Part shown: piece after piece, positions 6,677-15,457 of the stretch
How the letters are laid out: the number at the start of each line of letters is the position of its first letter
Position numbering within the stretch: the stretch's first letter is position 1
From: Salegentibacter sediminis
GTDB lineage: Bacteria > Bacteroidota > Bacteroidia > Flavobacteriales > Flavobacteriaceae
Length of the DNA: 64,000 nt
Assembly (NCBI RefSeq): GCF_002078605.1
Contig: NZ_MSJR01000010.1
Coordinates: 27,535 to 91,534 of the forward strand
Reading direction: 5' to 3'
Made by a program: the position numbers and the translations under genes
The notes under the pieces: generated by a model
The model's input: the letters and a program-made list of their open reading frames with translations, nothing else
What the model was told of the DNA's origin: nothing
Databases searched by the model: none

Positions 6677-7924
6677 ATGAATTCCAAACATCAGATACTT
6701 ATTATAGGTGCCGGTACCGGTGGCCTAATGATGGCTTCACGCCTTAAGAGAAAGCATAAAGATTTAGATATCGCGATTATTGATCCTGCCAAAACCCATT
6801 ACTATCAGCCTGCCTGGACGCTGGTAGGAGCCGGGACTTACGATTTTGAAGATACAGCAAGACCTATGGCCGATCTTATTCCGGGAGGAGTAAAATGGTA
6901 TCAGGATAAGGTTACCGCGATGGATCCCGACAGTAATTCGGTTTCTACAGAGAAATCAGGGGAGATCAAGTATGATTACCTTGTGGTCTCACCCGGACTT
7001 ACTTACGATATGAGCCTTGTGCCCGGACTTTCCGAAGCAATAGATAAAGGCAATGTTTGTTCCAATTATACCGATCCTAAACATACCCTGGAGGTTCTTA
7101 AGAACTTTAAAGGAGGGACCGCGCTGTTCACCCAGCCTACCACCCCGATTAAATGTGGGGGAGCGCCACAGAAGATTATGTACCTGGCAGAAGCATACTT
7201 TAAAAAACACGGACTGAAAGATAAGACCAATGTGGTTTTTGCTACCAATGGAACCGTGATCTTTGCCGTGCCTGAGATCAAGGAAACCCTGATGAAAATT
7301 GTAGACCGGAAGAATATCAACCTGAAATTCTACCATGCTCTTAAAAGAATAGATGCTGAAAAACAAATCGCATGGTATGAACTTGCGCCTGAAGCCTACG
7401 AACATAACCCTGCTAAACTAAAGATAGAGAAAGATGGAAATATGGTGGGTATCCATTACGATATGCTTCACCTGGCACCACCATCGGTGGCTCCTGAATT
7501 CGTAAGGAAATCGAAACTCGCCAATGCTGAAGGCTGGCTGGATGTAGATCATCATTCCCTGCAACACAATAAATACCCGAATGTTTTTGGCCTGGGTGAT
7601 GTTGCTGCCCTGCCAACCGCGAAAACCGGTGCGGCCATCAGAAAGCAGGTGCCCGTAGTACTGGATAACATTGAAAAACTGATGAAAAATAAAGCGGCCG
7701 ATAATAAGAAATACAATGGGTATTCTTCTTGTCCGCTGGTTACTGAATACGGGAAAATGGTGCTGGCAGAATTTGATTATGACAATAAATTCACCCCCGA
7801 TCCCGAATTAAAGAAAATGCTCATCTTCGATTCTTCGAAAGAACACTGGAGGTTATGGATGCTTAAAAAATACGGTCTCCCATACCTGTACTGGAATAAA
7901 ATGTTAAAAGGGAAGGATGTATAG
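6677..7924 (+). CDS. sqr: Sulfide:quinone oxidoreductase, type II
   Basis: A 415-residue flavoprotein with an N-terminal FAD dinucleotide fold (GAGTGG at 11-16). It matches the mitochondrial SQOR pattern closely, with TTPIKCGGAPQK (C160), a PNVFGLGD flavin motif near 300, SSCPLVTEYGK (C352) and a C-terminal LPYLYWNKML membrane-facing end. C160 and C352 are the expected redox pair that carries the sulfane sulfur. The enzyme oxidises sulfide at the cytoplasmic membrane, passes electrons to the quinone pool and hands sulfur to a small thiol or sulfite. A small membrane methyltransferase gene follows 15 bp later, and cydAB lies about 750 bp downstream. The ATG at 6677 lies just after the operator-linked promoter. 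Confidence 0.93.
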   Translation: MNSKHQILIIGAGTGGLMMASRLKRKHKDLDIAIIDPAKTHYYQPAWTLVGAGTYDFEDTARPMADLIPGGVKWYQDKVTAMDPDSNSVSTEKSGEIKYDYLVVSPGLTYDMSLVPGLSEAIDKGNVCSNYTDPKHTLEVLKNFKGGTALFTQPTTPIKCGGAPQKIMYLAEAYFKKHGLKDKTNVVFATNGTVIFAVPEIKETLMKIVDRKNINLKFYHALKRIDAEKQIAWYELAPEAYEHNPAKLKIEKDGNMVGIHYDMLHLAPPSVAPEFVRKSKLANAEGWLDVDHHSLQHNKYPNVFGLGDVAALPTAKTGAAIRKQVPVVLDNIEKLMKNKAADNKKYNGYSSCPLVTEYGKMVLAEFDYDNKFTPDPELKKMLIFDSSKEHWRLWMLKKYGLPYLYWNKMLKGKDV

Positions 7925-7939
7925 AAGAGCTCCGGTAAT

Positions 7940-8392
7940 TTGAATCTCAAAGCGAAGGATATTGCTTATGTGGGTTTACAGTTGACGCTGTTTTTAAGTT
8001 TTTTATTAGATATTTCGCTTCTAAACTTCAGATTACCGGTATGGATTGATTATTTATTGCTACCCCTCATCTTTTTAGGTGCAGGGGTAGTCATTATAGC
8101 GCTGCTTCAACTTAAAACCAACCTTTCTATCTTCCCAAGTCCGCTAAACGGCTCTCAACTAATCACCCACGGACTTTTTAAATATATCCGGCATCCTATT
8201 TATTCGGGGATCCTGCTTACGGCTTTCTCGCTGGCGTTTTATCTGGGTTCGGGTTATAAATTACTAATCGCCTTTCTATTGCTTATCCTCTTTTATTTTA
8301 AAAGTAGTTATGAAGAAAAGCTATTGCTTCAGAAATTTCCTGAGTATAGGGATTATATGAAGCGCAGCGGAAGGTTTTGGCCTGGGGGTTAG
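7940..8392 (+). CDS. Isoprenylcysteine methyltransferase-like membrane methyltransferase
   Basis: A 150-residue protein with four or five membrane segments and the family signature in its second half: GLFKYIRHPIYSGIL (about 75-89) and EEKLLLQKFPEYRDYM (about 126-141). These enzymes use S-adenosylmethionine to methylate membrane-associated acceptors. The superfamily also includes MddA, which methylates methanethiol, so a thiol substrate is possible beside sqr, but this protein is shorter than MddA and the substrate is unknown. The start is TTG, 15 bp after the sqr stop, which implies co-transcription. No in-frame ATG lies near the start. Confidence 0.75.
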   Translation: MNLKAKDIAYVGLQLTLFLSFLLDISLLNFRLPVWIDYLLLPLIFLGAGVVIIALLQLKTNLSIFPSPLNGSQLITHGLFKYIRHPIYSGILLTAFSLAFYLGSGYKLLIAFLLLILFYFKSSYEEKLLLQKFPEYRDYMKRSGRFWPGG

Positions 8393-8672
8393 TTTTTGTA
8401 AATGCCTGCCATTCCGTAGACTTCTAAGTACAAGCGGCCGGCTCGGCCTCAATCCATCCCCATTAATATCCCCCAACTAGCTTCGCGCTCTTTACTAAAC
8501 CTCTGCGAGCCAATCCCTAGTTAACCAATTAACCACTCCCCAAATAACGAATCCTGAAATAACCAAATTCTCCCCATAATTAATGCTGGAATTATAGCGG
8601 AAGCCCTGGATTTTTTTCTAAATTTAATATCCCAAAATCGGGCTTGTTAAAGACCCGAAAAATATATACTTG

Positions 8673-9971
8673 ATGGAGAATCTGGATTATGCAAGGCTGC
8701 AAATGGCCTTTACCCTTGGCTTTCATATAATTTTTGCCTGTATAGGGATGGTGATGCCCTTCTTCATGGTGGTTTCACACCACAAATGGTTAAAGACCCG
8801 TAACCCTATTTACCTTAAACTCACCAAAGCCTGGTTGAAAGGGGTAGCTATATTTTTTGCAACCGGAGCGGTTTCCGGTACGGCATTATCTTTTGAGCTC
8901 GGAATGCTCTGGCCGGAGTTTATGAAACACGCGGGCCCTATTTTCGGGATGCCGTTTTCCCTGGAAGGAGCGGCTTTCTTTGTTGAAGCCATAGCGCTTG
9001 GCTTTTATCTTTACGGTTGGAAGAAGCTGCCAGAAAAATTTCACTGGTTTACCGGGATCATCGTGGGCATCGCCGGGGTGGCCTCGGGAATCCTGGTTGT
9101 TTCGGCAAATGGATGGATGAATGCACCTTCCGGATTTGATTATATCAATGGGGAGTTTCTTAATATTGATCCCGTGCAGGCGCTGCTCAATCCTGCCTGG
9201 TTCACCCAGGCCCTGCACATGACCCTGGCTGCCTTTGTAGCTACTAGTTTTGCGGTGGCAGGAGTGCACGCGCTGCAGATCTTCCGCGGAAAAAATATCG
9301 AACTGCATACCAAAGCCTTTAAAATTGCGATTGTATTCGGGGCTGTGGCCGCATTTTTACAACCGCTGAGTGGTGATCTTTCCGCTAAGGATGTGGCAGG
9401 GCGCCAGCCTGTGAAGCTTGCCGCTATGGAAGCCCATTATGAGACACAAAAAGGAGCTCCGCTTTATATCGGCGGAATTGTGGATGAGGAAAAGCGGGAG
9501 GTTAGCCACAAGATCGAAATCCCGGGAGCTTTATCCTTTCTGGCCTTCGGCGATTTTGATGCTGAAGTAAAAGGCCTGAACGATTTTCCCGATGACGAAT
9601 TGCCCCCGGTAGCCATTGTGCACTATGCCTTTCAGCTAATGGTTGGCCTGGGTACTTTGCTGATGCTTGCCGGGCTCGTCTATTTTATCAGCCTTAAAAA
9701 GAAACACTGGCTTAAGAGTCGAAAATACTGGTTATTGTTTATCATCACTGCGCCCATGGGCTTTATCGCCCTGGAAGCCGGTTGGGTAGTGACCGAGGTG
9801 GGGCGGCAACCCTGGATTATCCACCAGGTGATGCGTACCGAAGATGCTGTAACCCCTATGCCGGGAATGAAATACAGTTTCTTCTTTTACCTGTTTTTGT
9901 ATATTATACTGGGTATTACCGTGACCTGGCTTATGAACCGGCAGATGAAAGCCCTGAATAAAGAAGAATAA
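8673..9971 (+). CDS. cydA: Cytochrome bd ubiquinol oxidase subunit I
   Basis: A 432-residue membrane protein of the short Q-loop (CIO-like) type, much shorter than E. coli CydA (522). Visible ligands: H18 near the N terminus (heme b595), E98 and E105 in SLEGAAFFVEA, the histidine in QALHM (expected b558 ligand) and the methionine in FQLMVGLG (b558). GRQPW is near residue 375. The enzyme oxidises quinol and reduces oxygen to water without pumping protons. Bd oxidases resist sulfide better than heme-copper oxidases, which fits the neighbours. ATG at 8673 is preferred to the TTG one codon earlier. A weak -7 box TAAATTTA lies at 8619-8626. No GTAAC operator is seen. cydB follows after 2 bp. Confidence 0.95.
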   Translation: MENLDYARLQMAFTLGFHIIFACIGMVMPFFMVVSHHKWLKTRNPIYLKLTKAWLKGVAIFFATGAVSGTALSFELGMLWPEFMKHAGPIFGMPFSLEGAAFFVEAIALGFYLYGWKKLPEKFHWFTGIIVGIAGVASGILVVSANGWMNAPSGFDYINGEFLNIDPVQALLNPAWFTQALHMTLAAFVATSFAVAGVHALQIFRGKNIELHTKAFKIAIVFGAVAAFLQPLSGDLSAKDVAGRQPVKLAAMEAHYETQKGAPLYIGGIVDEEKREVSHKIEIPGALSFLAFGDFDAEVKGLNDFPDDELPPVAIVHYAFQLMVGLGTLLMLAGLVYFISLKKKHWLKSRKYWLLFIITAPMGFIALEAGWVVTEVGRQPWIIHQVMRTEDAVTPMPGMKYSFFFYLFLYIILGITVTWLMNRQMKALNKEE

Positions 9972-9973
9972 TT

Positions 9974-11005
9974 ATGTTGTATATCGTGCTTTTTTTCCTG
10001 TTGTTTTCTCTCCTGCTATATGTGCTGCTTGGCGGCGCCGATTTTGGGGCAGGGATCGTGGAATTATTTTCTTCCCGTAAAAATAGAAAGGTTACTCGTG
10101 ATACGATCTACCGGGTGATGGGACCCGTTTGGGAAGCTAATCATATTTGGCTTATCATCCTGCTGGTAATCCTGTGGGTAGGTTTTCCGGCCTATTTCAA
10201 TGTGATGATGATCTATCTCCATATCCCACTTATACTGGTGTTGCTTGGGATTACCATAAGGGGTGTGGCTTTCGTTTTCAGGCATTATGATGCGGTGGTA
10301 GACAGCTCACAAATTTGGTATAACCGATTATTCCGGATTGGGAGTTTGGTCACGCCGGTATTTCTGGGAATGTCTTTTGCCTCCCTGATAAGCGGAAAAA
10401 TAATCATTACTGATGATTACACCAATTACGGTTTTTATGACCTGTTTATGGAGCCCTGGCTTCATCTTTTTGGTTTGTTGATAGGCTTGTTTTATGCAGC
10501 CCTCTGTGCTTTTCTCGCTGCCAACTACCTGATAGCCGAAACGGAAGGCGAGGTGAGAAAGCTCTACAGGAAGAAATCGGCCCTGTACACGGTGGTGTTG
10601 GTAGTGTTGGGATCTGTCCTGCTTATTTACGGGTATTTTGCCGGGTTTATATTCATAGAGGATTTTATCCATAATCCGATTTCTTTGATTAGTGTTGGAA
10701 TCTCAGGTTTATTGTTGATCCCATTATGGCGAAGTATAAAAAGTGGAAGCAAGATATGGAGCCGCTACCTGGCAGGTTTACAGGCGGTACTGGTTATGTT
10801 TGCCGCTATTATTGCTCATTTCCCTTACATTATCATTACTGCTGAAAAAGAGCTGAGTTTGCTGGAGAATCTGGCGCCCGAAGCTACAATAAATAACCTC
10901 GCGTTAATGTTGCTTATAGGGGGATTGGTAATTCTGCCCGGATTATTTCACCTTATGAAAAGTTTTAATATGATAAAAATTCTTAATAAGTCTAATCCTA
11001 ATTAG
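9974..11005 (+). CDS. cydB: Cytochrome bd ubiquinol oxidase subunit II
   Basis: A 343-residue polytopic membrane protein with the CydB opening GGADFGAGIVELF (about 21-33) and VMGPVWEANHIWLI (about 49-62), including the conserved W-E-A-N-H. It forms the heterodimer with CydA. It begins 2 bp after the cydA stop, and a methyltransferase gene follows after 27 bp, so a cydAB-led operon running to about 13129 is likely. No small cydX-like frame is apparent between cydB and the next gene. Confidence 0.95.
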   Translation: MLYIVLFFLLFSLLLYVLLGGADFGAGIVELFSSRKNRKVTRDTIYRVMGPVWEANHIWLIILLVILWVGFPAYFNVMMIYLHIPLILVLLGITIRGVAFVFRHYDAVVDSSQIWYNRLFRIGSLVTPVFLGMSFASLISGKIIITDDYTNYGFYDLFMEPWLHLFGLLIGLFYAALCAFLAANYLIAETEGEVRKLYRKKSALYTVVLVVLGSVLLIYGYFAGFIFIEDFIHNPISLISVGISGLLLIPLWRSIKSGSKIWSRYLAGLQAVLVMFAAIIAHFPYIIITAEKELSLLENLAPEATINNLALMLLIGGLVILPGLFHLMKSFNMIKILNKSNPN

Positions 11006-11032
11006 CTATCAGGAATCAAAGAATAAAGAAGT

Positions 11033-11650
11033 ATGAGTACAGCCTCAAAGAGTCATTGGGAGAAAGTATATGAGAGTAAGAAATATGAAGAAGCCACCTG
11101 GTACCAGGAAAAGCCGGAAACTTCCCTGGAAATGATTGCCGCCCTGGACCTGCCTTTAATCGCGAGAATAATTGATGTTGGGGGAGGTGATTCTAACCTG
11201 GTGGATTACCTTATGGAGGAAGGATACCGGGATATTTCGGTGCTGGATATTTCAGAAAAGGCGCTGGACCATGCCAGGGATCGGTTGGGAGTAAAGGCAG
11301 AACAGATAAGCTGGATTGCTGCCGATGCAGCCTCTTTTGAACCGGAAAAGATGTACCACCTCTGGCACGATCGTGCTGCTTTTCATTTTCTAACAGAAAA
11401 AGAACAGGTGGAAGGATATATAAAAAACCTGGAACGTGCTGTGAAACGCGGGGGTTTTGTGGTGCTGGCCACCTTTTCTGAAAACGGCCCCACCAAATGC
11501 AGCGGTAGGGAGATCAGGCAGTATTCAAAAGAAGAGCTGAGCGCCCTCTTACAAGAAAAATTTGAAACCCTGGAGTGCAGAAATGTTGATCATATCACTC
11601 CCTCGGGAGGGAAACAGAACTTTACTTTCTGCAGTTTCAGAAAAAAATAG
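11033..11650 (+). CDS. Class I SAM-dependent methyltransferase (thiopurine methyltransferase-like)
   Basis: A 205-residue soluble protein with a SAM-binding loop IIDVGGGDSNLVDYL (about 45-59), motif II-like SVLDISEKAL and the segment NGPTKCSGREIRQYS (about 150-164) seen in many bacterial small-molecule methyltransferases. The WHDRAAFHFLT stretch is shared with the thiol- and thiopurine-methyltransferase group. The acceptor cannot be read from sequence; a thiol or sulfide is an attractive inference given sqr and cyd upstream. It ends 7 bp before the next methyltransferase. Confidence 0.8.
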   Translation: MSTASKSHWEKVYESKKYEEATWYQEKPETSLEMIAALDLPLIARIIDVGGGDSNLVDYLMEEGYRDISVLDISEKALDHARDRLGVKAEQISWIAADAASFEPEKMYHLWHDRAAFHFLTEKEQVEGYIKNLERAVKRGGFVVLATFSENGPTKCSGREIRQYSKEELSALLQEKFETLECRNVDHITPSGGKQNFTFCSFRKK

Positions 11651-11657
11651 AAGAATT

Positions 11658-12269
11658 ATGAAAGATTTTTGGAATGAACGTTACTCGGAAAAAGAGTATG
11701 TCTACGGAAAAAAACCAAACACTTATTTTCAGGAGAAGTTGGATGAGTTAAGACCGGGAAGGATCCTTTTGCCGGCAGAAGGGGAAGGAAGGAATGCGGT
11801 ATATGCTGCCAGGATGGATTGGGAGGTTTTTGCTTTCGATATTAGTAAGGAAGGAAAAAAGAAGGCCCGAAAACTAGCCCGGGAATACAAGGTCGATTTT
11901 GACTATCAGGTGGGGAAGCTTGAAGAGCTGGATTATAAAAAAGAAGAATTTGATGCTGTCGCACTCATTTTTGCGCATTTCCCGAAAGATATCAGGGAAC
12001 ATTACTTTCAGCAATTCGATAAATACCTTCGACCGGGCGGAGTGGTGATTTTTGAAGGCTTCAGCAGAGAACAAATAGAATTTCAGAAGCAGAACCCGCA
12101 ATCGGGCGGGCCCAAAGATGCTGAAATGCTTTATACCAAAGAGGAGCTGGAAGCGGCATTTAGCGGGTATAAATTTGAAGAATTTGAAGAGCTGGAGGTC
12201 GAACTGGAGGAAGGAGAATATCACAAAGGCAAAGCCGCTGTAATACGATTTCTGGCCCGAAAAGCCTAA
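11658..12269 (+). CDS. Class I SAM-dependent methyltransferase (TehB/thiopurine type)
   Basis: A 203-residue protein opening FWNERYSEKEYVYGKKPN, typical of TehB-like methyltransferases, with a SAM site ILLPAEGEGRNAVYAA (about 36-51) and VFAFDISKEG. A longer open frame extends upstream into the previous gene, but the ATG at 11658, 7 bp after the previous stop, gives the usual family N terminus. TehB-like enzymes methylate tellurite, selenite or thiols. Substrate here is unknown; tandem placement with another methyltransferase suggests a detoxification pair. Confidence 0.8.
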   Translation: MKDFWNERYSEKEYVYGKKPNTYFQEKLDELRPGRILLPAEGEGRNAVYAARMDWEVFAFDISKEGKKKARKLAREYKVDFDYQVGKLEELDYKKEEFDAVALIFAHFPKDIREHYFQQFDKYLRPGGVVIFEGFSREQIEFQKQNPQSGGPKDAEMLYTKEELEAAFSGYKFEEFEELEVELEEGEYHKGKAAVIRFLARKA

Positions 12270-12325
12270 AAATCTGCTGTTTTATATGTACCTTAGATAA
12301 TGATAAACACAAAAATCAATTAAAT

Positions 12326-12637
12326 ATGAAAAATGTATTTTTAAAAAGCATGTTTGTCGGGTTGGTATTTATGTTTTTTGCCTGTGGAGAAACCAGTACC
12401 GTGGAATCTGGAACTTACCAGGGCACCGTGGATGAGGTAGAACCCGAAAAAACGGAGATTTATGTTAAAACCGACGACAACAAAACCCTTGAACTGTACT
12501 TCACCGATGAGACCGTACTAAGTAGAGGCGGGAACGAGGTGGAATTCTCTGAACTTCAAAAGGGACAGAAAGTAGAGGTAGAAGTGGAAAAGGTAGGAAA
12601 AAGATTAGATCCTATTTCAGTAAAAATCATGGAATAA
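12326..12637 (+). CDS. Small lipoprotein, DUF5666-like fold possible
   Basis: A 103-residue protein with a lipoprotein signal (lipobox FFAC, C20). The mature part (about 80 residues) is acidic and lysine-rich, with alternating strands such as ETVLSRGGNEVEFSELQKGQ that suggest a small OB-like beta domain. I do not recognise a specific family. It is 3 bp upstream of the DUF2231 gene, so the two are translated together. A weak -7 box TACCTTAG at 12289-12296 may give it its own promoter. Confidence 0.7.
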   Translation: MKNVFLKSMFVGLVFMFFACGETSTVESGTYQGTVDEVEPEKTEIYVKTDDNKTLELYFTDETVLSRGGNEVEFSELQKGQKVEVEVEKVGKRLDPISVKIME

Positions 12638-12640
12638 CCA

Positions 12641-13129
12641 ATGCAGGAAATCCCCGATTTTTGGAGGACAGAGGTTTTTCATCCTCTGTCCGTTCATTTT
12701 CCTATAGCCTTACTTCTTGTAGCCACTTTATTTAAAATTGTTTCGCTCTGGAGCAGGAATAAGCTCTGGCCGCAGGCAGGAAGTATCCTTCTAGGCTTGG
12801 GCATCCTCGGAGCCTGGATCGCTATCTATACCGGGAACCAGGCCGATGGCATTGTCTCCCGTCAACTCTGTGATCCCACTGTTTTGAAGGATCACGAGAA
12901 CCTGGCTTATATTACGGCCTGGATTTTCACCGCTGGCTTTGCTTTAGATCTGGCGCTTACTTATGGTATGCTTAATTTCAAAAGAAACATATTTAAATTT
13001 ATCCTGGTTCTGGGAATGTTAAGCGGTTCAGCTCTACTGGGCTATGCAGGACATTTAGGAGCCACCCTGGTTTACCAGCAGGCGGCCGGGGTTTATACTC
13101 CTTCTGAAGATTGCCAGGAGTTTAATTAG
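12641..13129 (+). CDS. DUF2231-family membrane protein
   Basis: A 162-residue protein with four membrane segments. The FHPLSVHFPIALLLV motif (about 12-26) and KDHENLAYITAW (about 84-95) carry the conserved histidines typical of DUF2231 proteins, which are often found with cytochromes and may bind heme. A C-terminal cysteine (SEDCQEF) is present. It is the last gene of the cyd-led cluster, and a strong two-way terminator follows. Function is unknown; a redox or membrane-heme role is inferred. Confidence 0.75.
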   Translation: MQEIPDFWRTEVFHPLSVHFPIALLLVATLFKIVSLWSRNKLWPQAGSILLGLGILGAWIAIYTGNQADGIVSRQLCDPTVLKDHENLAYITAWIFTAGFALDLALTYGMLNFKRNIFKFILVLGMLSGSALLGYAGHLGATLVYQQAAGVYTPSEDCQEFN

Positions 13130-13177
13130 CATCTCGTAAAGCCTGGCGCAATTTTTATCAGAATATAAGATTAAAAA

Positions 13178-13205
13178 AAAGGGCTGTCTTTTTAGACAGC
13201 CCTTT
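13178..13205. terminator. Two-way terminator between the cyd cluster and the soxB-like operon
   Basis: AAAGGGCTGTCT / AGACAGCCCTTT form a 12-bp perfect stem with loop TTTT and A/T runs on both sides, serving the two convergent gene sets. Confidence 0.88.
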
Positions 13206-13228
13206 GCATTTTCATAACTCAAAAGTTC

Positions 13229-14887
13229 CTAATGGAACTCATAATCTGTACCGGGAACGGTAGAGAAGGAGTTAGGGCCTAAGTGTTCACAATAAGCTCG
13301 TTTCTCCAGTTTTGGTGATACCGGGGAGTTTTCCCTAAGGTACTCCTCAACAACATCATGGATGTAATAATCCTTAACCTCTACATCTTTAACATTTGGC
13401 ATACGGCAAAGATTGTCCAGCGGATCGCCCGGGCGCACACAGGCCGAGATGGTATAGTACTCATCATCTTTCATCTCCTCTCCATTTACTTTAACCGAGT
13501 TAATTCGTTCGCCCTTTTTCCCCTGGCTGTTGAAATCGACTTCCATTCCTGAGAAGCGCACCAGCCAACCTCCAAAACGTTCGGTAGCTACCTGGGCAAA
13601 GGCGTTGTGCATTTCACTTTCCAGCCACTCCTTGATCTGTTTTCCTGTAGCTTTTCCGGTTTTCACTTTTTCGTTTACGGGTAGCAGGTTCCAAAGGTTT
13701 GCCCGGGTTATAGGGGCCGGTTTGCCATCTTCGGGTACAATTGGATTTCCGAATCGGAAACCATTTGAAATAGAGATGTCGGCGCCGGTCTTCCAGCGGG
13801 CGGCATCGGTGATCATATTGTCCATAGGGTTTTCTACGGTTAGATACCGGTAGATAGGAGTTGTAGTATAGCCCACTACGGTTTCCAGGTGTTCTTCATA
13901 AGGCTCTTTGGCTTTGTCTACCAACTCTGCAATCTGTGGATCGGCCGGGTATTTTTCAGGGTCTACATCCATCAATTCATAATCTTCTTTTACGATCTTT
14001 CCGTCAACAAAATACAGGTCCATTTTCCCAACAAAAGAACCAAAGGCTCCGGGCTCGGTCACCCTGGCATATTTTCCCTGAATGGGTTCACGAACACGTT
14101 CGTGAGTATCGTTACCCAGAATGTAATCCACATCTTTTACAATTGGATTGCTGGCTAGTTCTACCTGCTTAAAGATCCCAAAGTGGGTCACCAGGAATAG
14201 TGCATCCACACCTTCCTCGTGCTTTACTTTTTTGATGAGGTCCTTGACGCTGTCATCAATTCCGCTGAAATCGATTCCTTCACTAAAGATAGGATTCTGG
14301 CGTACAGGTACATCGGGATCGTTTATACCGATAAATCCGAGTTTCACCCCGTCTATCTCCTTGATCCAGTAAGGAGGGAAAAGCTCTTTCTTTTCCCCGT
14401 CATCGTGGAACATATTCTGAGCGATGATAGGTTTTTCAAAGCCTTGCATCACATTCATCATCACTTCTTTTCCATATACCACTTCCCAGTTTCCTGGAAC
14501 GATGAGATCATAATCCATATTTTTAATGATATCGGGAAAGATAGCTCCTTCTGAAAGTGCTGCATAACCACTCCCCTGGATAAGATCGCCTCCGTCAATA
14601 ATTACGGTATTACCGGGATTCTTGGCTTTTTCTTCCTTAAATAGAGTTTGGATATGAGCCAGGCCACCCCGATCTCTAAAGATAATACTGTCGTTTTCCC
14701 AGAATAATTCCGGGTGCGGATCCAGCTGTCCATGGATATCGGCGGTTTGTAGTATGGTGATCTTTGTGGTGTCAGTTGGAACTGCAGCCTCTTTATCGCC
14801 ATTTGAACCGGAAATACTGTTGCAGGAAGTAAGTCCCAAAGTAATTATTCCCAGTCCTAAAAGCATTGAACTTAATTTAAATGTCAT
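13229..14887 (-). CDS. SoxB/5'-nucleotidase-like metallophosphoesterase lipoprotein
   Basis: A 552-residue predicted lipoprotein (C22) with a metallophosphoesterase domain (about 42-300) and a 5'-nucleotidase C-terminal domain (about 330-530). Metal-site motifs: TADIHGQ (D50, H52), DGGD (D98), GNWE (N133) and THFG (H235). Two are altered: GNHE of 5'-nucleotidases is GNWE, losing the catalytic histidine, and the GHTH motif is GNDTH (D260, H262). SoxB thiosulfohydrolases have GHWEFTYG where this protein has GNWEVVYG, and share DGGD-x2-QGS. It therefore sits between nucleotidases and SoxB. It lies in an operon with dsrE- and doxX-like genes behind a sulfur-regulon operator, so hydrolysis of a sulfur compound is inferred. 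No SoxY or SoxZ carrier is in the window. Confidence 0.75.
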   Translation of the reverse strand: MTFKLSSMLLGLGIITLGLTSCNSISGSNGDKEAAVPTDTTKITILQTADIHGQLDPHPELFWENDSIIFRDRGGLAHIQTLFKEEKAKNPGNTVIIDGGDLIQGSGYAALSEGAIFPDIIKNMDYDLIVPGNWEVVYGKEVMMNVMQGFEKPIIAQNMFHDDGEKKELFPPYWIKEIDGVKLGFIGINDPDVPVRQNPIFSEGIDFSGIDDSVKDLIKKVKHEEGVDALFLVTHFGIFKQVELASNPIVKDVDYILGNDTHERVREPIQGKYARVTEPGAFGSFVGKMDLYFVDGKIVKEDYELMDVDPEKYPADPQIAELVDKAKEPYEEHLETVVGYTTTPIYRYLTVENPMDNMITDAARWKTGADISISNGFRFGNPIVPEDGKPAPITRANLWNLLPVNEKVKTGKATGKQIKEWLESEMHNAFAQVATERFGGWLVRFSGMEVDFNSQGKKGERINSVKVNGEEMKDDEYYTISACVRPGDPLDNLCRMPNVKDVEVKDYYIHDVVEEYLRENSPVSPKLEKRAYCEHLGPNSFSTVPGTDYEFH

Positions 14888-14918
14888 TTTTTAGTTTTTA
14901 GTGATTGATACTTAGTGA

Positions 14919-15344
14919 TTAGAGTCCGAGGCTATAGAAGCCTTTTTTCTGAAGTTGGAGGTTGTGCAGAATCCCGTTTTCTACTACGGTCATTTCCTTA
15001 GGAATCTCATTGCGGTCTACCTCGAATTTATTCAGGGAGAAACCACAGGCAACCAATTCTACGCCTAATTTACTGGCTTGCTCCACGAAAGGAGTCATTT
15101 TCGGTTTATTGGTTAACTGAGAAATATCCTTACCACAAACGATCACCTGGAACTCTCCAAAGTGGTCGCCGTCCTCTTCAGCAAGTGCTTCGGCGGTTAG
15201 CAGGATAGGTTTTAACTGATCTACTTTCTTGGTAAGCACCACATAATCTTTATTATGATCGTGGTTGGGTTGTTCCTGTGCAGCTACCTGTGTACTGAAT
15301 AAAGTGAGGAACATTGCGAAACTGCTTAATAAAATAGTCTTCAT
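14919..15344 (-). CDS. Exported DsrE-family protein
   Basis: A 141-residue protein with a signal peptide (1-22) and a DsrE/DsrF-like fold. C70 (QVIVCGKD) and C100 (ELVACGFSLNKF) are present; the second is in the place of the conserved DsrE-type sulfur-carrying cysteine. DsrE-family proteins take part in persulfide relay. The periplasmic location suggests it works with the SoxB-like lipoprotein 32 bp downstream. Partners are inferred from the operon. The gene lies 114 bp after the doxX-like gene. Confidence 0.8.
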   Translation of the reverse strand: MKTILLSSFAMFLTLFSTQVAAQEQPNHDHNKDYVVLTKKVDQLKPILLTAEALAEEDGDHFGEFQVIVCGKDISQLTNKPKMTPFVEQASKLGVELVACGFSLNKFEVDRNEIPKEMTVVENGILHNLQLQKKGFYSLGL

Positions 15345-15457
15345 TTTAGTATAGAATTTAATACGCTTTTGCGTGTGGTTATTATAATTTTTCGTTTTTA
15401 CTCGATAATCGAGATTTAAATGCTCAGAGGCTTGCCTCTATTTTAAAAAAATCTGAA

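Noticed and set aside
8393..8669. A GTAAC-type operator for cydAB
   Set aside because: Only GTTAACC-like words occur; no palindrome at the required spacing from the weak -7 box.
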